Assembly: GCA_900772565.1 (NCBI GenBank)
Contig: CAAHET010000043.1
Span: 1-17,627 of the forward strand
Length of the DNA: 17,627 bases
Source of the DNA: an uncultured Faecalibacterium sp.
GTDB taxonomy: Bacteria; Bacillota; Clostridia; Oscillospirales; Ruminococcaceae
Direction of reading: 5' to 3'
Shown here piece by piece: positions 7,251 to 14,147 of this stretch. How positions within the stretch are numbered: position 1 is the stretch's first letter; the number at the start of each line of letters is the position of its first letter. The notes under the pieces are model-generated. The model did not search any database and was not told the DNA's origin. It saw only the letters and a program-made list of their open reading frames with translations. The position numbers were made by a program, and so were the translations under genes.

Positions 7251-7541
7251 AAAAAGAAAAAGCCCTTGTCCCCTGTTCCTTTCAAGAGACAAAGACCTTG
7301 TAACATCAAGCTCTCTGCGGTACCACTCTCGTTGGCGTGCTGTGCACACCCTCTCACGGGCTTCCAACAAAGCCCTGCACGGTAACGGCTGCAACCGGCG
7401 CTGCTTACAAGGGTTTTGCACCCGTTGGGCAGGCTGCTCCGGGATGATTTTCCGCACGAAACGCTGACTGCCTTGCACCAGACGGCAGCTCTCTGAACAG
7501 TGGGGATCGTGTGGTACTTTTTCCCATCTGCGCATTTGTTG
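7251..7541 (-). promoter_or_regulatory. T-box riboswitch (probable Ile-AUC) controlling the ilv operon
   Basis: The - strand leader runs from about 7541 to ilvB at 7194. Stem I starts with an AAAAGTA motif (AGTA at 7515-7518), then an inner stem CCACACGA/TCGTGCGG. Its apical part has the conserved AGAGAG and TGGTGCAAGGCAG boxes. The 3' side of the specifier loop reads GGAAAATCATCCC; AUC (7446-7448) followed by A is the likely Ile specifier. The T-box TGGTACCGCAG is at 7315-7325, and its UGGU would pair with a tRNA ending ACCA. Downstream, CTTTGTCTCTT (7284-7294) pairs with AGGGGACAAG (7265-7274) followed by CTTTTTCTTTTT, the terminator. The expected behaviour is that uncharged tRNA-Ile stabilises the antiterminator and turns the operon on. 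The T-box class is very secure; the codon is a reading from base pairing. Confidence 0.93.
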
Positions 7542-7547
7542 ATGTAA

Positions 7548-7575
7548 ATTATACTATAAACCGGGCTTTTGTCAA
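7548..7575 (-). promoter_or_regulatory. Promoter of the ilvBNCD operon
   Basis: A consensus -35 TTGACA (7570-7575 on +, as TGTCAA) and -10 TATAAT (7548-7553) are separated by 16 bp, placing the start near 7541, right before T-box Stem I. The inverted repeat TTGTC/GACAA (7569-7582, 4-nt spacer) overlaps the -35 box and could be an operator; no regulator is assigned. Confidence 0.9.
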
Positions 7576-7627
7576 TCGACAATTTGTAACCTGAATCACC
7601 AGAAAGATGAAGCATTTTTAACACCTC

Positions 7628-7656
7628 TTGCATCCAAGCCTGAACCGCTGTATACT
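7628..7656 (+). promoter_or_regulatory. Promoter of the DUF815 ATPase gene
   Basis: TTGCAT (7628-7633), a 17-bp spacer and TATACT (7651-7656) give a predicted start near 7663, about 58 nt before the chosen ATG. It is divergent from the ilv promoter, with the two -35 boxes about 52 bp apart. Confidence 0.7.
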
Positions 7657-7720
7657 TTTGATATCTGCGTACCTGCGTTTTGTAGGGTATGTGCTAATGG
7701 AGAGGAAAAGGGATCGACCT

Positions 7721-8938
7721 ATGAAACTGAGAGAATGGAATGCCCACCTGCATGGGCTTGTTGTGTTCCGCGCCCTGCTGAACGACCCCGTTGTGGCAAG
7801 GCTTTTAGACCTGACCGACCGCATGGAGGCCGGAAGCACCTCCTACGGCCCGGTGTGCGATGCCGTGGCCGCCTTTGAGGCTGCGCTGTTTGAGTACACC
7901 ACCAACTGGAGCAGCTACCTGAGCAATGCCGTGCTGGAGACCGAGACCATCTGTGTGCGGCAGGCCGCTGCCGGGCAGCTGGACGCGCTGCTGCAAAGTG
8001 CCTTGGACAGCGAGCTGCAATTTTTGCAGCAGTTGTGCGGGCTGACGCTGGACGATCTGTTCCAGACCGCCTACTCTGAGCAGGCGCAGCGGCCGGAACT
8101 GGCGTTTCTGCCCCGGTGGCAGACCTGTGAGCTTGACCTCGCCGCCGCCTACGCCCAGCGCATGAGCGAGGTGGGCAAAAAGGGCTACGGCATGTTTGCC
8201 AAGCACCATGTATTCACGGTAGAGAACGGCCAGCTTGTGCCGGTAAAATACCCCGACCCGCAGCGCCTTTCCGAGCTGCCCGGCTACGAGAAGGAACGGG
8301 AAAAGGTAATCGCCAACACCAAGGCGCTGCTGGCCGGGATGCCCGCCAACAATGTGCTGCTGTACGGCGATGCCGGTACCGGCAAATCCAGCGCGGTAAA
8401 AGCCATTGCCAACGAGTTTGCGCCTGAGGGGCTGCGGCTGGTGGAGGTAAAAAAGAACCAGCTGTACCAGATTCCCGACCTGATGGACAAGCTGGCAGCA
8501 AACCCGCTCAAGTTCATTTTGTTCATCGACGACCTGAGCTTTACCGCCAACGACGACAACTTTGCCGCCCTGAAAGCCATCTTGGAGGGCAGCGTAGGCG
8601 GCCGCGCCCAGAACATTGCGGTGTACGCCACCTCCAACCGCCGCCACCTCATCAAGGAGACCCTCTCGGACCGCACCGGCGATGACATCCATGAAGCCGA
8701 CACCCGGCAGGAGCTGATGAGCCTTTCCGCCCGGTTCGGCCTGACGGTCACCTTCCAGCGGCCGGAAAAGGCCCGGTTCGAGACCATTTTGGAAGAGCTG
8801 GCAAAGCAGCACAACATCCAGATGCCCACCGAACAGCTGCTGCTCAAGGCCGAGGCCTTTGCCCTGCGTGCCGGCGGCCGCAGCCCCCGGGTGGCCAAGC
8901 AGTTCATCGAGCAATGCGAAGCCGGTGTGCAGAAGTAA
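7721..8938 (+). CDS. DUF815-family AAA+ ATPase (function unknown)
   Basis: This 405-residue protein has a helical N-terminal region of about 180 residues and a C-terminal AAA+ module. Walker A is LLYGDAGTGKSS (G216-S223), Walker B is FILFIDDLSF (D270-D271), and a sensor-1-like YATSNRRH carries Asn306. The segment LSELPGYEKEREKVIANT before Walker A is typical of the DUF815 (PF05673) family. The cellular role of DUF815 proteins is not established. I chose ATG 7721: it has AAGGGA at 7708-7713 with a 7-nt gap. The longest frame, from TTG 7628, would start inside the promoter's -35 box, and ATG 7697 has a poor ribosome site. It is monocistronic, ends at a bidirectional hairpin, and is divergent from the ilv operon, with no evident functional link. 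Confidence 0.85.
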   Translation: MKLREWNAHLHGLVVFRALLNDPVVARLLDLTDRMEAGSTSYGPVCDAVAAFEAALFEYTTNWSSYLSNAVLETETICVRQAAAGQLDALLQSALDSELQFLQQLCGLTLDDLFQTAYSEQAQRPELAFLPRWQTCELDLAAAYAQRMSEVGKKGYGMFAKHHVFTVENGQLVPVKYPDPQRLSELPGYEKEREKVIANTKALLAGMPANNVLLYGDAGTGKSSAVKAIANEFAPEGLRLVEVKKNQLYQIPDLMDKLAANPLKFILFIDDLSFTANDDNFAALKAILEGSVGGRAQNIAVYATSNRRHLIKETLSDRTGDDIHEADTRQELMSLSARFGLTVTFQRPEKARFETILEELAKQHNIQMPTEQLLLKAEAFALRAGGRSPRVAKQFIEQCEAGVQK

Positions 8939-8963
8939 AAACCGATTTTCCGAACATGATGCC

Positions 8964-9011
8964 AAAAGCGGGACACCAAAGCATCCGCAGATGCTCCGGT
9001 GTCCCGCTTTT
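8964..9011. terminator. Bidirectional terminator between the DUF815 gene and ridA
   Basis: A perfect 14-bp outer stem, AAAAGCGGGACACC (8964-8977) with GGTGTCCCGCTTTT (8998-9011), encloses an inner stem AGCATC/GATGCT (8980-8995). The A-tract before and T-tract after make it functional on both strands, suiting the convergent genes. On the - strand the inner loop is UGCG closed by C-G. Confidence 0.9.
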
Positions 9012-9029
9012 CCTATCTTATTTATTCGC

Positions 9030-9404
9030 TCAGTCCCGCACGGCGATGCACTCGATTTCCAGCTTTGCGCCCTTGGGAATGGCTGCCACCTGCACGCAGC
9101 TGCGGGCTGGGAACGGCTCGGCAAAGGCCTTGGCGTACTCTGCGTTCACTGCGGCAAAATCGTTGATGTCGGCCAGAAAGATCACCGTCTTGACCACGTT
9201 GTTCATGGTCAGACCGGCCTCGGCCAGAATCGCCTTCAGGTTTGCAAGGCTCTGGGCGGCCTGCTGCTCCACAGTATCAGCCATAGTGCCGGTGGCGGGG
9301 TCTACCGGGATCTGCCCGGACACAAACACCATGTTGCCCAGATCCAGTGCCTGACTGTAAGGGCCGATGGCGGCAGGTGCGTTGGTAGTAGATACGACTT
9401 TCAT
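9030..9404 (-). CDS. ridA: RidA, reactive enamine/imine deaminase (YjgF/YER057c/UK114 family)
   Basis: RidA hydrolyses reactive 2-aminoacrylate and 2-aminocrotonate released by PLP enzymes such as threonine dehydratase, protecting other PLP enzymes. The 124-residue length is typical. Conserved elements are IGPYSQAL (13-20), FVSGQIPVDPATG (27-39) and PARSCVQVAAIPKGAKLEIE, with Arg101 (binds the substrate carboxylate), Cys103 and Glu116/118. The start has AAAGGAG about 10 nt upstream. It is 139 bp downstream of ilvA on the same strand, which fits detoxification of the IlvA intermediate. No clean promoter is seen in the gap, so it may be co-transcribed by read-through or use a weak promoter. Confidence 0.95.
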   Translation of the reverse strand: MKVVSTTNAPAAIGPYSQALDLGNMVFVSGQIPVDPATGTMADTVEQQAAQSLANLKAILAEAGLTMNNVVKTVIFLADINDFAAVNAEYAKAFAEPFPARSCVQVAAIPKGAKLEIECIAVRD

Positions 9405-9483
9405 GGTATATTTTCTCCTTTATGTTACTTTAAGTTTAGAGCAAGTTCTCTTTTTACTCTGGCAAATGATAAACGGTGAATGT

Positions 9484-9519
9484 GCGATTCCGGGCAGACC
9501 GCAGTCTGCCCGGAATCGC
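9484..9519 (-). terminator. Perfect 16-bp hairpin downstream of ilvA
   Basis: Arms 9484-9499 and 9504-9519 (core CCGGGCAGAC) are perfect. On the - strand the loop is UGCG closed by C-G, the same cap as other - strand hairpins in this window. The following - strand sequence, ACATTCACCG, has no U-tract, so it may be a weak terminator, an mRNA 3'-end stabiliser or a partial attenuator between ilvA and ridA. The rest of the 139-bp gap holds only an A-rich stretch and the ridA ribosome site. Confidence 0.6.
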
Positions 9520-9543
9520 TTAATTTAAAATGATTTTCCGCGT

Positions 9544-10749
9544 TTACACCCGCTCGGTGACCAGCTGGAAGCCGGCCTTGGTCAGCTCGGTACGAATCTG
9601 CTCGATCTGGGCGGCATCGCGGGTCTCCAGCGTCAGCTTGAGGAAGCAGCTGGAAATGGGCATATTGGGGTCGGAGCCGTCATGCTGCACCGACACCACA
9701 TTGCTGCCGCAGCGGGATACCACCTCGGCCACCTTTTTCAACTGGCCGGGTTTGTCCTCCAGCGCAATGGTCAGGTTTGCCTTGCGTCCGCTCATGACAA
9801 GACCGCGGGTGATAACACGGTTCAGGATGTTCACATCAATGTTGCCGCCGGAGATAACGCAGGCCACCTTTTTGCCCTCCACCGGCAGCTTGTGGAACAG
9901 CACCGCCGCCACCGGCACAGCGCCTGCACCCTCGGCCACCAGCTTCTGGTTCTCCATCAGGGAGAGGATGGCTGCTGCCGTCTCGTCCTCGGTCACGGTA
10001 ACGATATCGTCCACATACTGCTCGCACAGCTGGTAGGTCAGCTCGCCCGGGGTCTTGACCTGAATGCCGTCCGCAAAGGTGGAAGCTGCTTTCAGGGTCT
10101 GGTACTTGTGCTCGTGCAGGCTGCGGTACATGCTGGGAGCGCCCTCGGCCTGTACGCCGTACACCTTGACCTCCGGGCGCAGGGTCTTGATGGCAAAGGC
10201 GATGCCGGAGATCAGTCCGCCGCCGCCCACCGGCACCACCACAGCGTCCACATCCGGCAGCTGATCCAGAATTTCCAAGCCGATGGTACCCTGCCCGGCG
10301 ATGACCTGCTCGTCATCGTAGGGGTGGATAAAGGTCATGTCGTACTCCTTTTGCAGCTGCACGGCCTTATCGTGGGCTTCGTCGTAGGTGCCGGGCACAA
10401 GGCAGACCTCTGCGCCCAGATTTTTGGTGTTCTCTACCTTCATCAGGGGTGCGCCGTCCGGCATACAGACAATGCTGCGGATGCCGCGCCGGGTAGCCGC
10501 CAGCGCCACGCCCTGCGCATGGTTGCCCGCAGAGCAGGCAATGACGCCCTTTGCGCTTTCCTCCTCGGAAAGCTGGCTGATTTTATAGTAAGCGCCCCGC
10601 ACCTTAAAGCTGCCGGTGGCCTGCAGGTTCTCGGTCTTGAGATACAGCTGGCAGTCCTTGGACAGCTTGGGGGCTTCGATGAGGTCGGTCTTGCGGGCAA
10701 CGTCCTTCAGCACAAAGGCGGCGTGGTAGATCTTATCCAGAGTCAGCAT
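9544..10749 (-). CDS. ilvA: Threonine ammonia-lyase (threonine dehydratase) with one C-terminal ACT domain
   Basis: This PLP enzyme converts threonine to 2-oxobutanoate and ammonia, the committed step to isoleucine. The 401 residues comprise a fold-type II PLP domain with GSFKVRGA (Schiff-base Lys49), SAGNHAQG (73-80), the phosphate-binding GGGG loop (175-178) and ISGGN near 299-303. A single ACT domain follows from about 324 (ANLTIALEDKPGQLKKVAEV). It is shorter than the roughly 510-residue E. coli IlvA with its double regulatory domain and resembles the 400-residue single-ACT form found in many Firmicutes, which may be biosynthetic or catabolic. The nearby ilvBNCD and ridA favour a biosynthetic role. 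AAAGGAAG lies at 10758-10765, and a near-consensus promoter lies about 37 bp upstream. It has its own short leader and no T-box. Confidence 0.93.
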   Translation of the reverse strand: MLTLDKIYHAAFVLKDVARKTDLIEAPKLSKDCQLYLKTENLQATGSFKVRGAYYKISQLSEEESAKGVIACSAGNHAQGVALAATRRGIRSIVCMPDGAPLMKVENTKNLGAEVCLVPGTYDEAHDKAVQLQKEYDMTFIHPYDDEQVIAGQGTIGLEILDQLPDVDAVVVPVGGGGLISGIAFAIKTLRPEVKVYGVQAEGAPSMYRSLHEHKYQTLKAASTFADGIQVKTPGELTYQLCEQYVDDIVTVTEDETAAAILSLMENQKLVAEGAGAVPVAAVLFHKLPVEGKKVACVISGGNIDVNILNRVITRGLVMSGRKANLTIALEDKPGQLKKVAEVVSRCGSNVVSVQHDGSDPNMPISSCFLKLTLETRDAAQIEQIRTELTKAGFQLVTERV

Positions 10750-10785
10750 GACAGATACTTCCTTTATTTTTTCGTGATGTCATCC

Positions 10786-10814
10786 AGTATAAGTTACAAA
10801 AATTGTTTTGTCAA
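10786..10814 (-). promoter_or_regulatory. Promoter of ilvA
   Basis: TTGACA (10809-10814 on +, as TGTCAA), a 17-bp spacer and TATACT (10786-10791) give a start near 10779 and a 5' leader of only about 30 nt. The leader is too short for a T-box, so ilvA is not controlled like ilvB. Confidence 0.88.
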
Positions 10815-10921
10815 ATGAATTTCGTTCACGATAAAAGGCATAAAAAAGAGAAAGGCAAGAGTTTTCTGCTGAAAAGACGCTCCGCTGAGCCAGTCGGCGT
10901 TATCTCGTTTCTCCATTCATA

Positions 10922-11054
10922 CCCCCTCAGTCTCGCTACGCTCGACAGCTCCCCCAAGGGGACGCCTTATGGCAACGCCGGAAACTTTGTCGCCACCGCC
11001 AAAAGCCGTCCCCTTGGGGAAGGTGGCATCGCCGCAGGCGATGACGGAAGGAGT
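10922..11054 (+). repeat. MITE/REP-like palindromic element, copy 2
   Basis: The element begins CCCCCTCAGTCTC, has an imperfect hairpin at 10930-10946 (GTCTCGCTACGCTCGAC), then CAGCTCCCCC. A long hairpin follows, with arms CCCCAAGGGGACG (10952-10964) and CGTCCCCTTGGGG (11007-11019), extendable inward to about 22 positions with two mismatches. Next come ATCGCC/GGCGAT at about 11029-11041 and the end motif TGACGGAAGGAG. It matches copy 3 base for base over long stretches and shares both end motifs with copy 1. It is non-coding. The rest of the long ilvA-TPM spacer (10815-10921) shows no recognisable signal. Confidence 0.8.
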
Positions 11055-11064
11055 ATCCCCGCCC

Positions 11065-11097
11065 GCAGCGCCGCGCTTTCGTAGAAAGCGGCGCTGC
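11065..11097. repeat. GC-rich hairpin adjoining repeat copy 2
   Basis: GCAGCGCCGCGCTTTC (11065-11080) pairs with GAAAGCGGCGCTGC (11084-11097) around GTA, with a 2-nt bulge on the left arm. No U-tract follows on either strand. It may be an extra module of the adjacent element. Confidence 0.6.
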
Positions 11098-11129
11098 AAA
11101 TTCCGTTTTCCTCTACGACCTCACCCGTG

Positions 11130-11170
11130 AAAAAGGGGTTCTGAAAAGCCCGCAGGCTTTTCAGAACCCC
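11130..11170 (-). terminator. Rho-independent terminator of the xpaC-telA-lemA-TPM operon
   Basis: Arms 11135-11150 and 11155-11170 form a perfect 16-bp stem. On the - strand the loop is UGCG closed by C-G, and the hairpin is followed by TTTTT (A's at 11130-11134 on +). It lies 66 bp beyond the stop codon of the TPM gene. Confidence 0.92.
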
Positions 11171-11236
11171 AAAATTTCAAATAATTCTTCCGCTGATTAT
11201 GGCCAGAGCACAGCGGAGGCCATTCCAAATCGTCTA

Positions 11237-12193
11237 TTACCGCCCACGGCCACCGCCGCCGCCGTGGCTGGAACCGCCGCCCATACCACCGAAGCCGCCG
11301 CCAAAGCTGCCGCCGCCGAAACCGCCGCGCCCGGCACCGCCCCCGAAGGAGCCGCCGCCCATGCCGCCAAAGCCACCGCCGCGCGGAGGCCGGGGCCCGC
11401 GGGAGCCGCCGTAGAAGCCGCCCGGCGGGGGCGGCGGGTTATGCGGGCCGCGCGGGCCGCGGGGGCCCCACCGTCTGCGGGGAGGACGGGGCCCGCCGAA
11501 GCACCACAGCCAGCCGCAGGGGCTGGCAAAAACATAGGCCATTGACCGGATGATGACGATGAGCAGAATCACGCTGACCACAAGGGTCAGAATGTCGGTC
11601 ACAGCGCTGCCGCCGCTGCTCTGGCTGCCCTGATAGCCGGGCTGCACGGTGCTGCCGGAAAGGCTGACCCCGTAGATGTCCGCGATGGTGTTTGCCACGT
11701 TCCGGGCACAAGTGGTCACTGCGCCGTCATAATCCTTTGCGGCGAATTGATTCTCCATGGTCTGGGCGATGGCGCTGGACTGCTTTGCCAGCGTGGTGTT
11801 GCGGAAGCCATCGCCATAGGTCAGGTAGTAGTCACCGTCCGCGTACTGCGCCGACTCCATCACCAGCAAAATCAGAACGCCGTTATTGTTGGAGGACGAA
11901 CCGATGCCCCAAGCGTTGAAAGCCTGTGTGGCGTAATCCTCCGTGGAATCATTACCTGTATATTCTACTGTCAGTACACCGATCTGTGCGCCGCTGCAAC
12001 TGGATTCCAGTTGGGCGTTCAGTTCGGTGATGGTCTGCACGGTGCTGCTGCTCAGCACACCGGCATCGTCCACCACGCACTGATCCTTGGGCAGGCTGGG
12101 CAGCTGGGCGGCAAAGGCCGCCGGGCACAGCACCGCCGCACTGACCACCACAGCCAGCACCAGTGCGCTGATGCGTTTTGCAAAGTTTTTCAT
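11237..12193 (-). CDS. TPM-domain (YgcG-like) secreted/membrane protein with a long Gly/Arg/Pro-rich tail
   Basis: The protein has 318 residues. An N-terminal signal peptide (MKNFAKR then a hydrophobic stretch, likely cleavage near AFA-AQ at 28/29) precedes a TPM domain (about 36-175) with DDAGVLSS, IGVLTVEYTGN, NNNGVLILLVM and YGDGF, matching the TPM_phosphatase family. A spacer (178-198) leads to one membrane helix (about 199-219). Last comes an 86-residue tail (233-318) of RPPRRRWGPRGPRG, poly-Pro and many GGG/GGS/GGF units. With the N-terminus exported, the tail would be cytoplasmic, as the Arg cluster after the helix also suggests (inference). Enzymatic activity of bacterial TPM proteins is unproven. 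It overlaps lemA by 4 bp (ATGA), and an AAGGAGG site lies inside lemA. TPM and LemA genes are commonly paired. Confidence 0.85.
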   Translation of the reverse strand: MKNFAKRISALVLAVVVSAAVLCPAAFAAQLPSLPKDQCVVDDAGVLSSSTVQTITELNAQLESSCSGAQIGVLTVEYTGNDSTEDYATQAFNAWGIGSSSNNNGVLILLVMESAQYADGDYYLTYGDGFRNTTLAKQSSAIAQTMENQFAAKDYDGAVTTCARNVANTIADIYGVSLSGSTVQPGYQGSQSSGGSAVTDILTLVVSVILLIVIIRSMAYVFASPCGWLWCFGGPRPPRRRWGPRGPRGPHNPPPPPGGFYGGSRGPRPPRGGGFGGMGGGSFGGGAGRGGFGGGSFGGGFGGMGGGSSHGGGGGRGR

Positions 12194-12951
12194 GCGAAGA
12201 GCTCAACCTCCTTCACGCCGGACAACGCTCCCAGCACACTGGCCGGGAAGCCGCCGACATCCTTCTGATATTCATACACCGCCGTATTGTACTGCAAAGT
12301 ACCGATAATGGTAGCTGCGCTGTTGAACTGGCCGTACTGCCCCTGCACCGCGCCCATCTTCATGGGGTCGGCGGCCTGCTCCTGCAATTTTGCATACAGC
12401 TGGTCGATGGCAGTGCCCAGTGCCTGATCGGCCTGATACAGCGCGTGCATCGTGCTGCCCTGATAATAGGGCAGCGAGGTCAGCGTCTGGCTTTTGCCGC
12501 CGTTCTGCACCGCTTGCAGACAAGCGGAAAAATCGTTCAGCGCCGTCTGTGCGGTCAGCACCTCGGCGCTGTCTGCGCCAAGGGTGTTGGAGGCGGTGGT
12601 AAGGATATTTGCCGCCGTATTCTCCCGGGTAGTCAGCTCCTCACTCAGGTTATAGCCGTTGTCGGCGGCAACCCCTGCGGTGAACCACTGGTGGGCGGTG
12701 TTGTACTTGCCGCGCAGCTTGGCGCTGCCAAAGCCGAAAAAGGCAGCCAGCATCACCACCACGCTCAAAGCCAGCGCCGCCGCCCGGGTGGAAAGCGCAC
12801 CGGGCAGCTTTGCCTCCAGTGCAGCCAGCTTCTGCTGGCGGGGCGTCAGCCTTACGGTCTGCTCCGGCTGGGCTTTTTCATGGTAGCTGCCCGCGTCAAA
12901 GCCGCCGGGAGCGGCTTGTTTCTTGTTCTGAGAAAAATCAGCGTTTGCCAT
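12190..12951 (-). CDS. LemA-like membrane protein
   Basis: The 253-residue protein has a hydrophilic N-terminus (1-54), one membrane helix (about 57-76, ALALSVVVMLAAFFGFG) and a helical outer domain. Its end, QFNSAATIIGTLQYNTAVYEYQ...FPASVLGALSGVKEVELF, has the spacing of the LemA C-terminus (Y-N-x-A-V then F-P...G...F). LemA proteins have a coiled helical bundle after a single helix; here the N-terminal cytoplasmic part is longer than usual and the match is divergent, so I call it LemA-like rather than lemA. It starts 1 bp after the telA stop, with GGAG inside the end of telA, and ends overlapping the TPM start: tight translational coupling. The biological role of the family is unclear. Confidence 0.75.
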   Translation of the reverse strand: MANADFSQNKKQAAPGGFDAGSYHEKAQPEQTVRLTPRQQKLAALEAKLPGALSTRAAALALSVVVMLAAFFGFGSAKLRGKYNTAHQWFTAGVAADNGYNLSEELTTRENTAANILTTASNTLGADSAEVLTAQTALNDFSACLQAVQNGGKSQTLTSLPYYQGSTMHALYQADQALGTAIDQLYAKLQEQAADPMKMGAVQGQYGQFNSAATIIGTLQYNTAVYEYQKDVGGFPASVLGALSGVKEVELFA

Positions 12952-12952
12952 T

Positions 12953-14104
12953 TCAGCTCCGGATCTCCATCATTTTGGTTTTCAGCTCGTCCTCGATGCG
13001 GGTCAGCTCCTGCTCGGCGGCAGCACGCTTTGCGCGGCCCTCGCTCTGGATCTTGTTCAGTTCGTCCAGCGTCTCAATCAGGCTCTTGTTGGTCTGCTGC
13101 AGCGTCTCGATATCCACGATGCCGCGCTGGCTCTCCTTGGCGGTCTCGATGGTGCCCATCTTCAATGCCTCGGCGTTCTTCTTCAGCAGGTCGTTGGTCA
13201 TGTTGGTCACAGCGCGCTCGGCCTGCATGGCCTGCTGGCTGTGTGCCAGACCCAGTGCCAGCACCATCTGGTTCTTCCACAGGGGGATGGTGTTCACGAT
13301 GGTGGACTGGATCTTTTCCGCCATCATGGTGTTGTTGTTTTGCAGCAGACGGATCTGGGGGCCCATCTGCAGGCTGATGTTGCGGGTCAGTTCCAGATCG
13401 TACAGCTTTTTCTCAAAGCGCTCGCACTGGTCGGCAAGGTCGCGGGCGGCCTGTGCATCCTCCGGCAGACCGGAGACTTTGGCCTTATCCATGGCCTGCT
13501 GCAATTCGTTGGCGCGCACATCTGCCAGCTTTTTCTTGCCGGCAAGGATATACATGCTCAGCTCCTTGAAGTAGGCCATGTTCAGCTCGTACATCTTGTC
13601 CAGCATGGCGATATCCTTGAGCAGCTGCACCTGATGGGCTTCCAGCATGGACTGGATCTTTTCCACGTTGGTCTCGGTCTTGTCGTACTTGGTCTTGAGG
13701 GCGTCCAGCTGGCTGGTCTTTTTCTTGAAGAAGCCCATAATGCCCTTCTGCTGCTCCTCATTGGCGTCAAAGCTCTTCAGCTCGCCGATGAGGTCGGTGA
13801 TCATATCGCCCACCTCGCCCAGATCCTTGGTGGACACCTTGGAGAGGGCAGCTTCGGAGAAATCGCCGATCTTCTTCTGGCAGGCAGAGCCATACTGCAG
13901 CACCTGCTGGCTGTTGGTGATGTCGATCTTCTGGGCAAACTGATCCACCATGGCCTGCTCCTCGGGGCTCAGCTTCACCTGTGCTTCCGGGGCGGGAGCT
14001 GCGGCGGGCTTTTCCTCCTGCGGCACAGCGGCGGGGGTGGGGTCCAGCGTCAGAGTGGGCACTGCGGGGGCATCCAGATCAAAGTTCAGGGTATTGTCAG
14101 CCAT
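12953..14104 (-). CDS. TelA/YaaN-family toxic anion resistance protein
   Basis: The protein has 383 residues. An Ala/Pro-rich acidic N-terminus (about 1-45) is followed by long helical, coiled-coil-prone segments. GIMGFFKKKTSQLDALKTKYDKTETNVEKI and QMGPQIRLLQNNNTMMAEKIQ, followed by TIPLWKNQMVLALG, are hallmarks of the TelA family (PF05816). Members were named after plasmid tellurite-resistance loci and are linked in Firmicutes to resistance to tellurite and cell-envelope antimicrobials; the mechanism is not settled. It is probably cytoplasmic, with no membrane helix visible. AAGGAAGGAA precedes the start. It is 43 bp after xpaC, the classic xpaC-yaaN pairing of Bacillus and relatives. Confidence 0.93.
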   Translation of the reverse strand: MADNTLNFDLDAPAVPTLTLDPTPAAVPQEEKPAAAPAPEAQVKLSPEEQAMVDQFAQKIDITNSQQVLQYGSACQKKIGDFSEAALSKVSTKDLGEVGDMITDLIGELKSFDANEEQQKGIMGFFKKKTSQLDALKTKYDKTETNVEKIQSMLEAHQVQLLKDIAMLDKMYELNMAYFKELSMYILAGKKKLADVRANELQQAMDKAKVSGLPEDAQAARDLADQCERFEKKLYDLELTRNISLQMGPQIRLLQNNNTMMAEKIQSTIVNTIPLWKNQMVLALGLAHSQQAMQAERAVTNMTNDLLKKNAEALKMGTIETAKESQRGIVDIETLQQTNKSLIETLDELNKIQSEGRAKRAAAEQELTRIEDELKTKMMEIRS

Positions 14105-14147
14105 AAGTGATTCCTTCCTTTCAAAATCCCGAGGGGATATTCAAGTT

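Noticed and set aside
5215..7467. A 750-codon open frame on the + strand opposite ilvN, ilvB and the T-box leader
   Set aside because: It is antisense to two clearly recognised genes and runs into the T-box leader. Its His/Ala/Gly/Val/Gln-rich composition is what GC-biased codons of the real genes give in that frame, and no domain is recognisable.
7628..7720. A 31-residue N-terminal extension of the DUF815 protein starting at TTG 7628
   Set aside because: The TTG is within the -35 box of a good promoter and the extension precedes the predicted transcript start. ATG 7721 has a proper ribosome-binding site.
10922..11054. Repeats at 10922-11054 and 17452-17627 considered as a CRISPR array or integron attachment sites
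   Set aside because: There are no regularly spaced direct repeats with unique spacers, and no cas or integrase gene. The units are single, palindromic and dispersed.
11181..11236. CCGCTG/CAGCGG pairing just after the TPM stop codon
   Set aside because: It is a 6-bp stem around a 15-nt loop with no U-tract; the strong terminator at 11130-11170 explains the 3' end.
11199..11545. Proline-rich and alanine-rich + strand frames opposite the TPM tail
   Set aside because: They are the complement of the Gly-rich tail codons (GGN read backwards gives Pro/Ala codons). The low complexity follows from the real gene.
12123..12128. A possible lipoprotein signal in the TPM protein (AVLC at residues 20-23)
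   Set aside because: The residue before Cys is Leu, not the Gly/Ala/Ser expected in a lipobox. A standard signal-peptidase site at AFA-AQ fits better.
12178..13377. A 399-codon + strand frame opposite lemA and telA
   Set aside because: It is antisense to the coupled operon, turns into Arg/Ser/Cys-rich nonsense at its end, and has no recognisable domain.
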